DNA of 64,000 nt from NCBI RefSeq assembly GCF_019649055.1, contig NW_026570250.1, positions 62,001 through 126,000 on the forward strand, written 5' to 3'. Positions within the stretch are counted from its first letter, which is position 1; each line of letters starts with the position of its first letter. Below are positions 1-11,461 of the stretch, in pieces. Below the pieces are notes generated by a model that did no database searches, was not told the DNA's origin, and saw only the letters and a program-made list of their open reading frames with translations. A program made the position numbers and the translations under genes. Source of the DNA: Paramacrobiotus metropolitanus. Lineage: Eukaryota > Tardigrada > Eutardigrada > Parachela > Macrobiotidae.

Positions 1-1434
1 CATAAACTTCGTTTCCTGAGTTTTAGTAGTAGCATCGTAATAGTTAAGCGCTTCCAACAGAGCCTGGGGATTGTTTTTTTGTTCCGTCTTGCTAATGCTG
101 GCAACTTGCAACAGCTTTTTCCACGGGTCCGGCATGCCCTGAAAAACAAGAGGATAGCTGTTTCCACAACTTCGGAAACAAACCGAATGATTCCAAAAAA
201 GTGAAGCTACAACCCCATCAGGCTCCCTCGACATATTAGACTGTAGTTGTACATGGACACACTGCCATTTTCAAGAACTGCCACTAAATACTTACTTTAA
301 CACACTATTGCTAACAGATTTTCAGTGTAAAAACCCAGACAGGAAATATAGAAAAGGCGGGATTCAAAAATAAGCAATCATGCAAATTTAAAAATTCCAA
401 ATTTAACAGTCATGTAAAAAAAGCGAAACCAAACTTACGGTGAATTCTCCTGTTGTAGGGTCGAATCCAACATGCCTGTGCAGAAGAAACATTTTCTGAG
501 AATCGTAAGACTGTTACTTACAGAAAACGCTAAAGCATCTAATAGGCAACGAAGTGAAATTTATAAAATTATTGCAAACACTCCACATACATAGTGTGCT
601 CGAAATTGGTTGGTGAGCTGATGACGGGTTTAAAATCATTCTCCTTCCCAGGCTTCTTGCCTAATACAACTAAAACATAACCGCTTGTCAATGCAAAATT
701 AAGCACGAATAAACTTAAAACCCATTTTCGTATAAATCGTACCCATTTTCTTCGGTGGCTTCTTAGGAGTTTCTGGCAGTGGCTTAATGTCCAAAGATAC
801 GGAATTAATCGGTTCCCTGTAAAAATGCATCACATCAAAGTGGATGTTCGCATAATAAGCGAAACAAAGAATGCCAGAGATTTAACATCCGAGAATCCAA
901 ATAATACTACAACAAAAATTATAAAATCAATTAGAAAACGCAAATCAATGGTGCTACAAAACTATCAAGCAAAGCAGAGCTGATAAAACCACGAACTTAA
1001 TAAAAGCATGAATGCAACAAGTTCACCATAAAACTGCAAATACAAATACACGATTTCTTAAAAAATTATCATATTATATCGCTCACACGTAGAATCGGCT
1101 TGCTTTCTGCATAACAATCAAGCAGAGCGAATAATTAAGACAATAAAATTGGCAAATTGAGTCTTGACCAACGCCGTCAACCACCTTGGCTGTGTAAGAA
1201 AAGCGCTAATCAATCAACAGAAAGTGAAAACTTATTACGATAGAACGGACAGATCGACTATCGCACTAGTTTCCACTTTCCAGTTTAGTCCAAAACTGCA
1301 ATTTTAATAATCATGAAAACAAACTCTGTCGCTGAAACGCCAACTTACTTGGGTGCTGCTATCGTACTTGTAAATCTCAAAGGAGGGGCTGGTGCTTTTT
1401 CCTCAGGCTCGTCATAATCGTCGTACTCGGACAT
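1..1434 (-). CDS. PAK: p21-activated kinase (PAK group I), N-terminal part, 3' end off the left edge
   Basis: This is a Ser/Thr kinase effector of Rac and Cdc42 GTPases; only the regulatory N-terminus (135 codons) lies in the window. Exons by splice signals and phase are 1349-1434, 743-816, 591-660, 439-475 and 1-138. The start MSEYDDYDEPEE is followed by a proline motif (PAPPLRFTST) resembling the Nck-binding PxxPxR of PAK1. A full CRIB motif follows, ISSPTNFEHTMHVGFD then GEFTGMPDPWKKLLQ, and the start of the autoinhibitory segment (ISKTEQKNNPQALLEALNYY). The kinase domain would lie beyond base 1. It is divergently arranged with REXO2 across about 1.46 kb. The family call rests on the CRIB and flanking residues and is firm; the exact PAK paralogue cannot be decided here. 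Confidence 0.93.
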
Positions 1435-2896
1435 TTTTTATTGATGATTCATGCACGACCTCACGTCAGTACTTGAAGGTTGACACAGTTTTCCACCACT
1501 TAAGTTAACGACAGCAGAGGCTACAGCCCACAAAATCACAACAAATAAATATGAAAAGCAGTTAACATTAGCCAATAGAAGCTCAACCACGGTCAATCCG
1601 GTTGCGAAACAAACCTAATTACATGTAGTCAGTCAGTCGTGCTACAGATGGCCATCAGCGTACAAACGATGATTATTCAATAGGCACCACAGGCCACACT
1701 GTGGGCAGTAATTAATAATTATTATCAAAGTCAAGTTCAAAGCCAAATAAGAAAGCTGCCAAATTCGCAGGAAAATCTGAATAATTATCAATGTCAATTA
1801 GAGGGTCTCTAAAGCAGCAGCAGGAACTGAGGAACAAACGATAATAGGTAGAAGTAATTTACGTATCAGCAACTGTTAACAGATAACGGACCGCTTCCGT
1901 AGAAATCGACGATTTCATAGAACGGTACCAACATCGAACAGGACTGCACCAGATGAAAACCCACAAGTGAATCACACTTTTCACAGATCAAATGGCAAAT
2001 ATGCTGCTGCTACAAGTAACAAGTTTAAATCAACACATGTCTATGTGCATCAATTTTCATACGAACGCATTTATGTCTCTTCAGCAGTTGAGCTTAAGCA
2101 CAGAATCTTTTCTAATAAAGATTATGGAAGTTATGAATTATGTTTTATGTGTAGCATGAGTCACTGCACTACACCGACTGCACGCAGAGCACGGCACGCC
2201 TGATTGTGAGTCGGCCTGACAGACAGCTTTAGCATTTACCGTAGCAAGCGCTAAATCGAAATGGTCACCTCGAGGCTCGAAGAAGGGTACATGTACCAGT
2301 ACAACTGTATAAGTATTTTGACTGACCCCTCGATTTATACTTCAGATTTTTGTAACTTGTAAAAAAGTAGTTCTTCTAAATTTGCAAACAAGCAAAACAA
2401 AATTGATACATCGGGTGCAATTGGAAAGTTATGTTTTTATTTGCTTGAAATTGCTTCTTGTTTACGCTATCTTGTTAGTAGTTACCGGCTGGCAAAATTA
2501 CTAACTACACTTTCATGAGTCTTCAGACGAGCAGACTTGCACCTTTCAGGCTTATATCAGTGTATCATAGTAATTACACTACGAGTACATTCATTCAACT
2601 ATGCATCCGGGCTTATTAAGTTTTATGCCGAATTTGATAGTTTTCCGCAACTTCATCATCGAAGGAATATGATTGCAAGTGGAAAAACTCTTAACACACG
2701 TTCGTGAACCTAGCAGGTGTCTGAAACGGATTGATATCGGGCTACATTCCGTGAGAACTGAGCATTCAGTTTTCAGTTAATTATTATTTCAGTTAGTTTG
2801 AGTTTGGCAGGGTTTCACACTTCCATCCTGTTTTGTCCTTGTAAATTCGAAACTGTGCTAAAATTATTGGCTGGACATCTTCGAAATTGTTCCCTC
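1435..2896. other. Intergenic region between divergent PAK and REXO2
   Basis: No supported gene. It must hold the 5' UTRs and promoters of both neighbours. The only ORF of note, at 1967-2203 on the plus strand, lacks an ATG start and any recognisable motif. I see no TATA box clearly placed for either gene. Confidence 0.5.
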
Positions 2897-4604
2897 ATGG
2901 TTGGGCAGATCGGTCGGCTTGGTGTACACCATCTATATTCGTTGGCCAAATCATGCAAATCGAATTTGCTACAGAATGTAGCACGTTTTCGAAAAGGTGG
3001 TGTTGCCCGTAATACCATGGCAAGGAGTCTGTCCACTTCAACCCGATTACGTAGTGGCGAATCCGACCGCCATGAATTTGATGACAACAAGAATCTGCGG
3101 ATTGTTTGGGTCGATTTGGAAGTGAGTGGAGGAATGTGACATGTGTTGTGTGTCTAATCCGGAAAGTTTATCTGTGTTAATTTTGCTGGATTATTAAAAA
3201 TAATAAACTAATTAAATGATGTGAAAAGCTGCAATGTAGTAACAGTGTAATTCTGAATATACTCCGGTAGAAAGTTAAGAACCAGCTGGAGGCGAATAAA
3301 CTCGTACTTTGCTTACATCAGGACAGGTAATGCAATTTGATCGTGAATAATGCCTGCATAGTGTTAGGTTACTGACCCAAGAGAAGCTTTAATTTTTGGT
3401 TACGTGAGTACTTAGTACTTAATCGTGAATCTCCCTTCGCAGATGTCCGGATTGGATCCAGATGCACATACCATTTTGGAGATGGCTTGTGTGGTTACAG
3501 ACAACGATTTGAATATCGTAGCAGAAGTAAGCATTGACTTGGTTTTTGTATATTTGCTGCTCTTGCCTCACAGATGAGGTTTCCCCCATTCGGAAGAATT
3601 TATTGTAGCTACGAAATGTGTGACCCGATACGTTTCATTTGCTATCAATTTTTTGTTTGGAATTACCATTTGCTTTCGATGCTCTGGATCTTGCTGCAGT
3701 TACAGTAATTAGACAAATTATTATAATCGTGATGCAGTTGGACATCCGGTGGATCATGGATGCATTCTTGAAATACCGTATCCTGTTACAGTGTTACCTT
3801 GTAACAAAAGCTGGTGTTTTTTTGTAGGCTCCAGAAATTATAATTCATCATCCCCTGTCCGTTCGTGAAAAAGCCTCGGAGTGGTGTGAAAATGAGTTTG
3901 CCAAGGTTAGGCTTGAAATTGCCTTAAATGTAATGTTTGGGTTTACTTATACAGTACTTCGAATTGTCTTTTTCTGGAAAGCGTACATTTTGCGAAATCA
4001 GCAGAACAAACTGTGCATCCGTAACGGCGTAGTCATTGCCAAGTTATTAATGAATTTCGATTGTGAAAGAACTTTTGACATTGTTTTACAGTCGGGATTA
4101 TGGGAAGAAGTAGAAAAAGCGAAACGTCGCTGCACGATGCGGAACAGATTATGTCCGATTTCTTGAAGCAAAATGTTACGCCAAAAAAGAGCCCATTGGC
4201 CGGAAACAGTATTTATATGGATCGCATATTTCTTAGGAAGCATATGCCGGTTTTTGAGGTGCAGATTTATTTTCATATTTATACGGCTTTCGTTTTGCGG
4301 CTTTGCCCTTCAGATTTTCAATATTTTTTAGGATTATTTGCATTACCGCATCATTGACGTCTCAACAGTAAAGGAGTTGAGCAAAAGGTGGTACCCTGAG
4401 AATCACTATAAGCAGCCGAAAAAGGTTCTAGCACACCGGTATGGCGAAACTCAAATTAATGAATTATTGCATCGTCATATTGTGTAATATACCCTACGTG
4501 GATTATTAAACATCCATTGCCTTTTTCGTAGCGCATTGTCGGATGTTAAGGAATCAATAGAAGAAATGAGATGGTATCGTGCAAACGTTTTCCGGCCACA
4601 ATGA
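2897..4604 (+). CDS. REXO2: REXO2-type oligoribonuclease (DEDDh 3'-5' exonuclease), apparent 1-nt frameshift
   Basis: The enzyme degrades 2-5 nt RNA oligomers in mitochondria and cytosol. Exons are 2897-3121, 3443-3526, 3828-3905, 4092-4258, 4332-4438 and 4532-4604, about 244 aa if read through (human about 237). The first ATG (2897) gives a basic leader that looks mitochondrial, with a second in-frame ATG at 3017. DEDDh residues are visible: WVDLE followed by MSGLD (D and E), [10 protein letters not shown] (D), [13 protein letters not shown], and the terminal HRALSD (H and D five apart). Exon 4 changes frame inside an A5 run at 4114-4118: SGLWEEVE is in one frame and [11 protein letters not shown] in the next. 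The exon is 167 nt, where 168 would keep every phase. A base-calling error in a homopolymer or a real lesion are both possible. Confidence 0.93.
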
Positions 4605-5324
4605 GCTCTGAGATCAGCTGGGAATGGTATTTCAGGTGACCAAAGTCAGAGCGGGGCGTCGATATCCTATGGTCTTTCCTGATTTGAGTTTGTATAGTAA
4701 TTCGTTTCAACGCACACAAGACAATGCGAGGCATTGACAACTTTGGTTGCTGACGGCGAGACATGTCTTTTAGGGCTTGTTTACAAATTTTACGATTCTG
4801 AAAAATGACTTTACGTTTTATGCTACGCGGAAACGAATGAAAAATTTTTGCTTATTATCGATATGTTTCGAACCTTGTTGGATACCCTTAAACAGAGACA
4901 GAATTCACCAGTTCGAAAGTTTTTTCCACATTATTAATTATAATATCTCTCATTTCCGTTTTTTTACACCTCATTTTTTAATGCTTACAAGTTCCTTTTT
5001 TTGGAAGTATAACCTTAAAGCCAGCAGCATCTTCAAAACAGATTAAATCATCAAATTTGAAGCCGTGTCGAATTCTTTAGAAAGTTGTGCAGTTACAAAT
5101 TAAACTGTACAAGGATAAAGAATTTTATCAGTTCAAAAGATCAAAAATGCTCCACAATGCGAGCTGTCATAGCGTTTTCAGTAATTCAAGCGTCTTCGTT
5201 TAACTTTAACTCAGGCATTGTGGCACTATGTACAACTCCCCAAAAGCTTACTTTCATAAAGAATCCTTTCTCGCATCACTGGAAATTATTGACGAAGTCG
5301 CGCATTACCATTCACTGCAATGAA
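4605..5324. other. Convergent 3' region between REXO2 and CCDC174
   Basis: AT-rich, with no supported gene. ORFs here (for example 4777-5046 plus) are low-complexity and unrecognised. It presumably carries the two 3' UTRs. I see no canonical AATAAA close to either stop codon. Confidence 0.4.
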
Positions 5325-8025
5325 TCAGTACTGCAAGTCCTGGCCAGTTTTATTTTTGAAAAGGGCTTTCGCTTGTTCCCTGATTTCTGCAGCATTGACA
5401 TGATGAAATGCCATCGGCCTGCCCTTGTCCTCATACGAGGTTGGAGGTGGCACAGAACTCCATGATCCCACCGGTAGGTTTTTGGTTGCTCGGTCGGAAT
5501 TATCACCTTTTTCGGTGGCACGGGCGTTATTCCATTGGGGAATATGTTCCCATGGTTTGTAATCAGTATTTACAGAGCTATCTCCAGACGGAGCTGAGGG
5601 GAGCGCGTTTGCTAGCGAAGCACTGCTGGACCGTCCCTCGTGCACGTTGGACAGCTGCGAATTTTGCGAATACGGACGCGGAAAATTTTTCTTTGGTTGC
5701 TTCGGTGGATCTTTTTTATGGTACTGCTCTGGTGGAGCAAAATCGGGATTGCGATCCGTGCGGCGCTTTTCCACATATTTCTTATCCAAATCTTCGTTGT
5801 CCAATATCGCTAAAAAATCATACGTGCGATAAACCGTCAACAAGAAGCGCGTCAGGACGATGTACCTTTTCCAACATCCCATTCCCTGACCGGAGCCGGT
5901 TCAGTTCGAGTTGCATTTAGTTCAGCTTTGGATTTGGTGTGGAGAACAGGCGCAGCTTCTAATGTCTTCTCAAATTCTTCGAGATCTACCGACACAACCA
6001 ATGTCAGTCAAAAGTGGTGAAATACAGTTGGCGTTGAAGAACGCTGTGCAACGAGCATAATCTCTCAGATTGAGTGTCTCTAACGGTAAATGGTAATCAC
6101 CTTCATCTCTGCTTTCTTCTGGGACAGCTTTGATATTCTTCTTCTCTCTAATTTTGGCTAGACGCGCATCAGCGAGAGCTTTCCGTTTGGCTTTCAACTG
6201 CGCATTATGAGCCCTTTGCTCGTTTGTCTAAAATATAATGCAATAACATTATATAAAACATCCAAATGCATAAAAAAGCTGCTTCACCTGCTGTCGTAGC
6301 TTCTGGAGCTTGTTAAACTCTTCTTCTCTTGTCGTCGGATCGGTGGAGAATTTAAAGTATCCGATGCCCAAATCCCGTATTTCTGGAAGTACACCATGAT
6401 ACCTTACATTTTGTAAGAAGCAAAAACTACAGACTGTAAGCAATATTCTACCGAAGATATACTAACACCTTCACAGTAAATGTTAAAAAAACTTCAATCC
6501 TGCAGAGATTATAAATATAACTACAGAAATTACAAATACAAAAACACAATCCCTTTGTCCACAGTCCACACTATCATCCACTGCGAAAACAGTGGCAACA
6601 GAGTTGTTCGGAACTTAAACGGCGACTTGGATAATCGAACCTTAGAAATTTCTTGAATGTAACTGACCCCACCGTTTAATAAACTTACCATTATCCCTTA
6701 TTGTTTCGTAAAAGACAGGTCCCTTGCGGTGGGGATTATAAGTCACCTTCCCCGGATGACCTGCAGTGGCACGCCTCGCATCCGAATTCCCGCTTGCGCT
6801 ATCTATTTCCCAAGATTGTCGCTCCATCTCCCGTTGCATATCATTAGAAAGGAGTGTTCGCTCATCAAGCCTGAAAGAAGTTTCCCATGCCATTTTGAAC
6901 AACGCAATTCAGAGTATTTAACCCAAAACTTCACTTACGGCACAGGACCAAAGTCAAATCCGCCAGCAGCCGGAGAGACATCCGCATCGTCTGCGCGACT
7001 ATAATTGGTGTTGGATGCTCGGGCCGAATCCGTTTCCGCTTTTAATCGAACATTCTCCTCCAGCATCCGTGGAAGATCTGTGCGAAGGCATCTGCGGGTG
7101 CGGCCCAGATGGTCCTCATATTCAGCCCTATAATTAAACGGAATTATACGCTCAAGCAGCATGCACAGATATTTTGCACACAAAAAATTACAAGAAAGAT
7201 TGTAAACCAGACTGACCATTCATCATCAGCGTCACTAGGCTTGCCAGGCAAAGGCACCGGCCCAATTTCGTCGTCCGAACTATCAGTGTCATCGTACATA
7301 GGCGCGCTACGACCCTTTCCTTGTGCTGCAACTTGCTTTTGGGAAAAATCCACCAATAACGGACTCTCGCCTTCATCTGTCAATAATCAATCATTATTTA
7401 AAAAAAAAACGGAGACTGGCAATAGACAATTAAAAATTTCGCAACCTGGATCGTACTGCTGGGAAGAGAGTTTGTCGTACAGCTTTGCCTTCCGTTCCAA
7501 AACCTCTCTAAAATGGACAATTAATTCAACACAAGTTAGTGTGATACTCCGATGGACTTCCACACTGCTTACCGTACTTGCTCCCAACTTTTCTCAGTTC
7601 CTGGTGGCAAAATCTGCGCGTCTTTCGCTATACGTTCTGCCACACCTGGGTTTGAACTGGGCTTTGTTTTCCCCTTCGAAAGCCTTGGTTTCTGTAAACC
7701 AATTATGGTTTCAAGTGAACAGCAGGCAAAACCGTTCAATCATATCGACGGCACGTACTGAGCTACTCGCTTTAGCCACATGTTTTCCTGGAAGAACTTG
7801 GTATCCGCTAGGAATGGAAGACGAATGCGCCTGCCGTTTCTGACGCGATTCTTCTTGTTTACGGTATAATTCTGCTTTCAAGTTGATCAGCTGTAGTTAA
7901 TAGAGTGAAATTATTGGTCGTACGGCGTACTCACAGAAATAACGTGTAATGCAGCGTTCAGTCGGACTGCTCGGACATGATCCTCTACTTACGGACGATT
8001 TGCTGACTTCCGAAAGGGATGCCAT
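5325..8025 (-). CDS. CCDC174: Coiled-coil domain-containing protein 174 homologue
   Basis: A nuclear protein linked to RNA processing and the exon junction complex in vertebrates. Eleven exons: 7993-8025, 7759-7890, 7573-7691, 7446-7507, 7217-7376, 6939-7127, 6689-6870, 6288-6382, 6101-6227, 5866-5985 and 5325-5809. All phases close, giving about 567 aa (human 467). Conserved blocks in family order: INLKAELYRKQEE (res. ~12-24), LERKAKLYDKL (~98-108), SPLLVDFSQK, GRTRRCLRTDLP (~177-188), RDNEIRDLGIGYFKF (~290-304), AKRKALADARLAKIREKK, VREWDVGK and RNPDFAPPEQY (~426-436). The donor of exon 9 (GTGATT) and acceptor of exon 10 are the weakest junctions, but they join DE to DLEEFEK in frame. The start ATG sits in a short 33-nt first exon. 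The C-terminal region after res. 440 is Pro/Ser-rich and longer than in human. Confidence 0.92.
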
Positions 8026-8856
8026 CACAGCGATCGCACTTCAATCTTTAACGTCAGAACACTACAGCAGATTGGTGATCAGCGACAACACTTTAACAAT
8101 TCGTAATACCATCGCCAGGGGGGAACAAACAAGATGAAACACTGATGGTTTTGTTTTTGGTAAGTAGAAGTGACGAAGTCTCTACCCCAGAGGTCATCCA
8201 CGGTATGCTTAAGAACGCTAATTATTGAACTAACCTGAACAACCGAATAATTAACATAAATGTTTTTCATTTACTGTATAGCAAAGTTTATTCGTGGAAA
8301 TATTTTAAATATTTATCGTTGCCAATTTTTTCTAACTTTCGCTTGTGAACTGTGAAGGTTTAAATTCAAGTAAGTGACGAAGAGTGGAAGAAAGCATTTG
8401 CGGCATTATTTCGCATGCCACCCTGCGGGAGCGGCAGTTGCATACGATAACTTAAGGCAAGTTTGAAGTTTGGCAGAAGCACTTGTTGATTTCGTAAGGC
8501 TACACGAAACGGGTCCATTCTTCGCGCTCCAATTTTCTAGCCCTGTTATTTTTTTTATTTGCTATAAATTGTGCTGCAGTTATTAATTTTGCATTAAAAT
8601 CACTTTCGCATTGGTACATCCTTGGATATTCTCTTAAGAGTAAGTCGTTATGGTTGCTTGCAGATGTTTACTACAATGTAACAACTGTGACCGTTTACAA
8701 TAGTTCGAAACTTCGAATTTGGCGTCAGATGAGAGACGACCTGTGCCAGAGAACTTGAAGACCTTCGTGAGAAACCTGGGTGCTGGCTTGTTCCCCTGCG
8801 ATTGCGTAATCTGGATTCTTGGATTGTAAAATCTCGGTTATATCCGCAGTCTCGTA
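8026..8856. other. Intergenic region between divergent CCDC174 and folate receptor
   Basis: Contains the 5' ends of both neighbours. No supported gene, RNA gene or repeat is visible. Confidence 0.4.
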
Positions 8857-10537
8857 ATGAGTCTCATCTATCAGCCTCGGATAGCCCTGTGTTTATGTCT
8901 GATGGTTTGCGTTGGTGTGGCCATTTCGTCTGACAATGAGAAACGATGCATTAATGCTCGCTACCAGAAAACGAAACCTGGTCCCGAAAATTTGAATGGC
9001 ACTGTGGTGCGTGCATGTACTGCTTCGGCATTTTGTTTTACAAATCTGGATATTGGAAGGATGTTTCTTTGTAGTGTTCGGCTTGGTCAGGCAATTCCTG
9101 CTGCAATGCAACTGTGGCCGCTAGTATCACAAATCTGTCGAACAATGACAGTCTGACATGGTTGAATTTCCGCTGGGACCACTGCGACAAACCACTATCC
9201 GCCAAATGTCGAAGCTTTTTTGTCCAGGACCTGTGTTTTTACGGTAAGCGATCAATAAAAAATTCTTCAGTTTTACGTTATTTAACATTATTTTGTACTA
9301 GTGTTGTCGCATATCAGTACAATAACGCTGAGATATCGATAGCCTTCATGGTTCAGATAAACTCTTGTTTTGCAGCGGTTTCGTGGAAATCTTTCGGAAA
9401 CTTCAGCATCGTATCTCAGTTTATCACTTGTTATTTTTAGAGTGTTCACCAAACATGGGGCCCTGGATAATAACCGACCCAAAGCGAAGAAAATCTCGTG
9501 TTGAAAGGTTTCTGGATGTTCCTTTGTGCCAAACGCAGTGCGACCAGTGGTACGACGCTTGCAAGAATGATTTAACCTGCACGGATAATTGGTCCGAATT
9601 CGAATGGATAGACGGTATTATTGACAGTTTGTTCAGAATTGTTTTCCTTCAATACTGGATATTGAATTTAGGCATCGTATAGTTTAGTTGACATTGTATA
9701 ATGTATAGTTATTAAGTTCATTACGTAGAGCGAACTAGAACCGGCTAAATTATCCAGAGATTTTCTTGCTAGCATAAAAGCTATACCGCGCTTTAGTCGT
9801 AGGTGTGAATGAATTCGTTTGTACAATAAACTATACAGTACTGATAAAGATACTAGTATTTACATACTAAGTAGGTTCTTATCAGGTGGTTATATAAAAA
9901 TAGATAAGTTAGATAACATTCTGAAATTAGATAAGCCCCATCATGGGCGGTGTTACTTTATTACTTATTAGCGGATTTATTATGCTCCAGCTTTCCTCTA
10001 CGTCGAACTAGCAAATCCAAGTAAGAATTTGCTGTTCTGTTTTCATGTTTTGCAATAGAATATGCTAAATTACAGTAAACTAATCAGTAATCCGGTTGAG
10101 GTGCTGCAGATATATAATTTGCAGACATATAATCTGATTTATGATGTTTCGAATCGAATTTAGGCATAAATAAATGTCCCGGGGCCTCGACTTGCCGGTT
10201 ATTTAGCGAAGTGTTTGGGGATCCGAAAACGTTTTGCGAGAAGGTGTTCGCTGGATCTTTTAGATATGTATACGATGACCAGCCGTGCTTTAAATTTGAT
10301 CCTAGTCAGACCGAAGGTACATGTGCTGACATGTTGACCGAATAACGTTTATGCGTTTTCGCCTTGGTGTAATATTTTCCACTTAGTTTTGTTTGTGTTT
10401 TTGTAGCGGATTTAAACGATCGAGTCGAGAACTGGCAGCGTGGCTTACCAAAGTCTGGTGCTTCTGCTCCCATGCATTTCTTCCTTCTTCTGGCTGGAGC
10501 ACAGTTGTTTTCGACTAGAATCGTGATCCCCATGTGA
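8857..10537 (+). CDS. FOLR: Folate receptor family protein, secreted and GPI-anchored
   Basis: Binds folates at the cell surface for uptake. Exons 8857-9006, 9075-9243, 9442-9614 (start could be 9441 by phase), 10164-10316 and 10407-10537 give about 258 aa, the usual length. There is an N-terminal signal peptide (res. 1-~24). Family landmarks are RCINARYQKTKPGPE, SGNSCCNATVAA, FRWDHC, CSPNMGPWI, ERFLDVPLCQTQC, then INKCPGASTCRLF and GDPKTFCEKVF. The many conserved cysteines fit the disulphide-bonded receptor fold. The C-terminus ends in a short hydrophobic stretch (MHFFLLLAGAQLF) after small residues (SGASA), typical of a GPI-attachment signal. Ligand specificity cannot be read from this; the family also includes JUNO-like and retbindin-like members without folate transport. 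An AATAAA lies about 210 nt after the stop. Confidence 0.93.
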
Positions 10538-11461
10538 AACCGAAGTTTTTTCAAGAGATACCGGTCTAATATTGCTTCTTGGGGCATGTGACGAATTGTT
10601 AGTATTCAGTTTTTGGTGCCTTGTATTTAAACCTGGTGGTTTAAAGCAATTATGGATATTTCTTTAGAGAAGCAAGATTGATGTAATTTTGTATGCGCGA
10701 GATGCAGCTCACAGCAATCAAAACAAAAATTTTGGATCAAATGAAATAAATCATATTTACAGAAGCTTCGATGTATAGATGTACATGAAGTCAGAAACCG
10801 ATCTAAACTAGTGTTGACTAAACTGTACAATGATTATACACTTTTAACATTAATTATCTGTATATCTATATAGATATAAATATCTATATATTACGTAATT
10901 TTCGATTTTGTCCAGTACTTGTACTCTCAGTCGCATGTACTGCAGGCTGCAGTAACTGTACTCGTACCGTAACTCCGGCGGTCGGCTGCAGTGGCCACTG
11001 CGAAGATGCTGTTTCGCCATAGGTTGGTTGTCACCTTACTACCCGGAATGCACCACTTAAATCAAAATGCTAAAATAGCTAACAGTCTAAAGTATGCAAC
11101 TATGCATGGAGTCTGGAAACTCGGGAATGTTTGGTTTTCTAGCTTTTGTTCGAGTACTCGTATCTTCGATTCAGGACTTATTTTACCATTGTTGATAGTG
11201 AAATTGGAAGGTGAAGTTAGATGTGAATTACGCGGTACCCACTACACTACCCAGTATCGTGTGCTGTTCGCTTAAAGTTGAACCCTAAATTTGGAAGATG
11301 AAACGAAGCTTTATCTATGTGTCACTGTGATCTGCGGAGTCCTTCTGGTTTTTGGCTTTGGATAATTGAATCCTCTGCAGTTTTCTTTTGGACTGGGAGT
11401 TTCCGCGTTTTCTGCTTCTCCTCCCATTTGAGAAAGGTTTTATCCGGACCCCTCACTAATA
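10538..11461. other. Intergenic region between folate receptor and CPSF2
   Basis: Both neighbours are on the plus strand. It holds the folate receptor 3' UTR and the CPSF2 promoter. Around 10861-10890 there is an AT-rich imperfect palindrome of TATCTATA units, which is simple sequence. No gene is supported. Confidence 0.4.
10745..10750 (+). terminator. Likely poly(A) signal of the folate receptor gene
   Basis: A canonical AATAAA hexamer on the plus strand, about 210 nt past the stop codon and before the next gene. The cleavage site is not determined. Confidence 0.45.

Noticed and set aside
7109-7843. 244-codon plus-strand ORF
   Set aside because: Runs antisense through several CCDC174 exons and introns; no known domain.
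10861-10890. TATCTATA-type AT-rich inverted repeats
   Set aside because: Simple sequence of low complexity; no sign of a mobile element.
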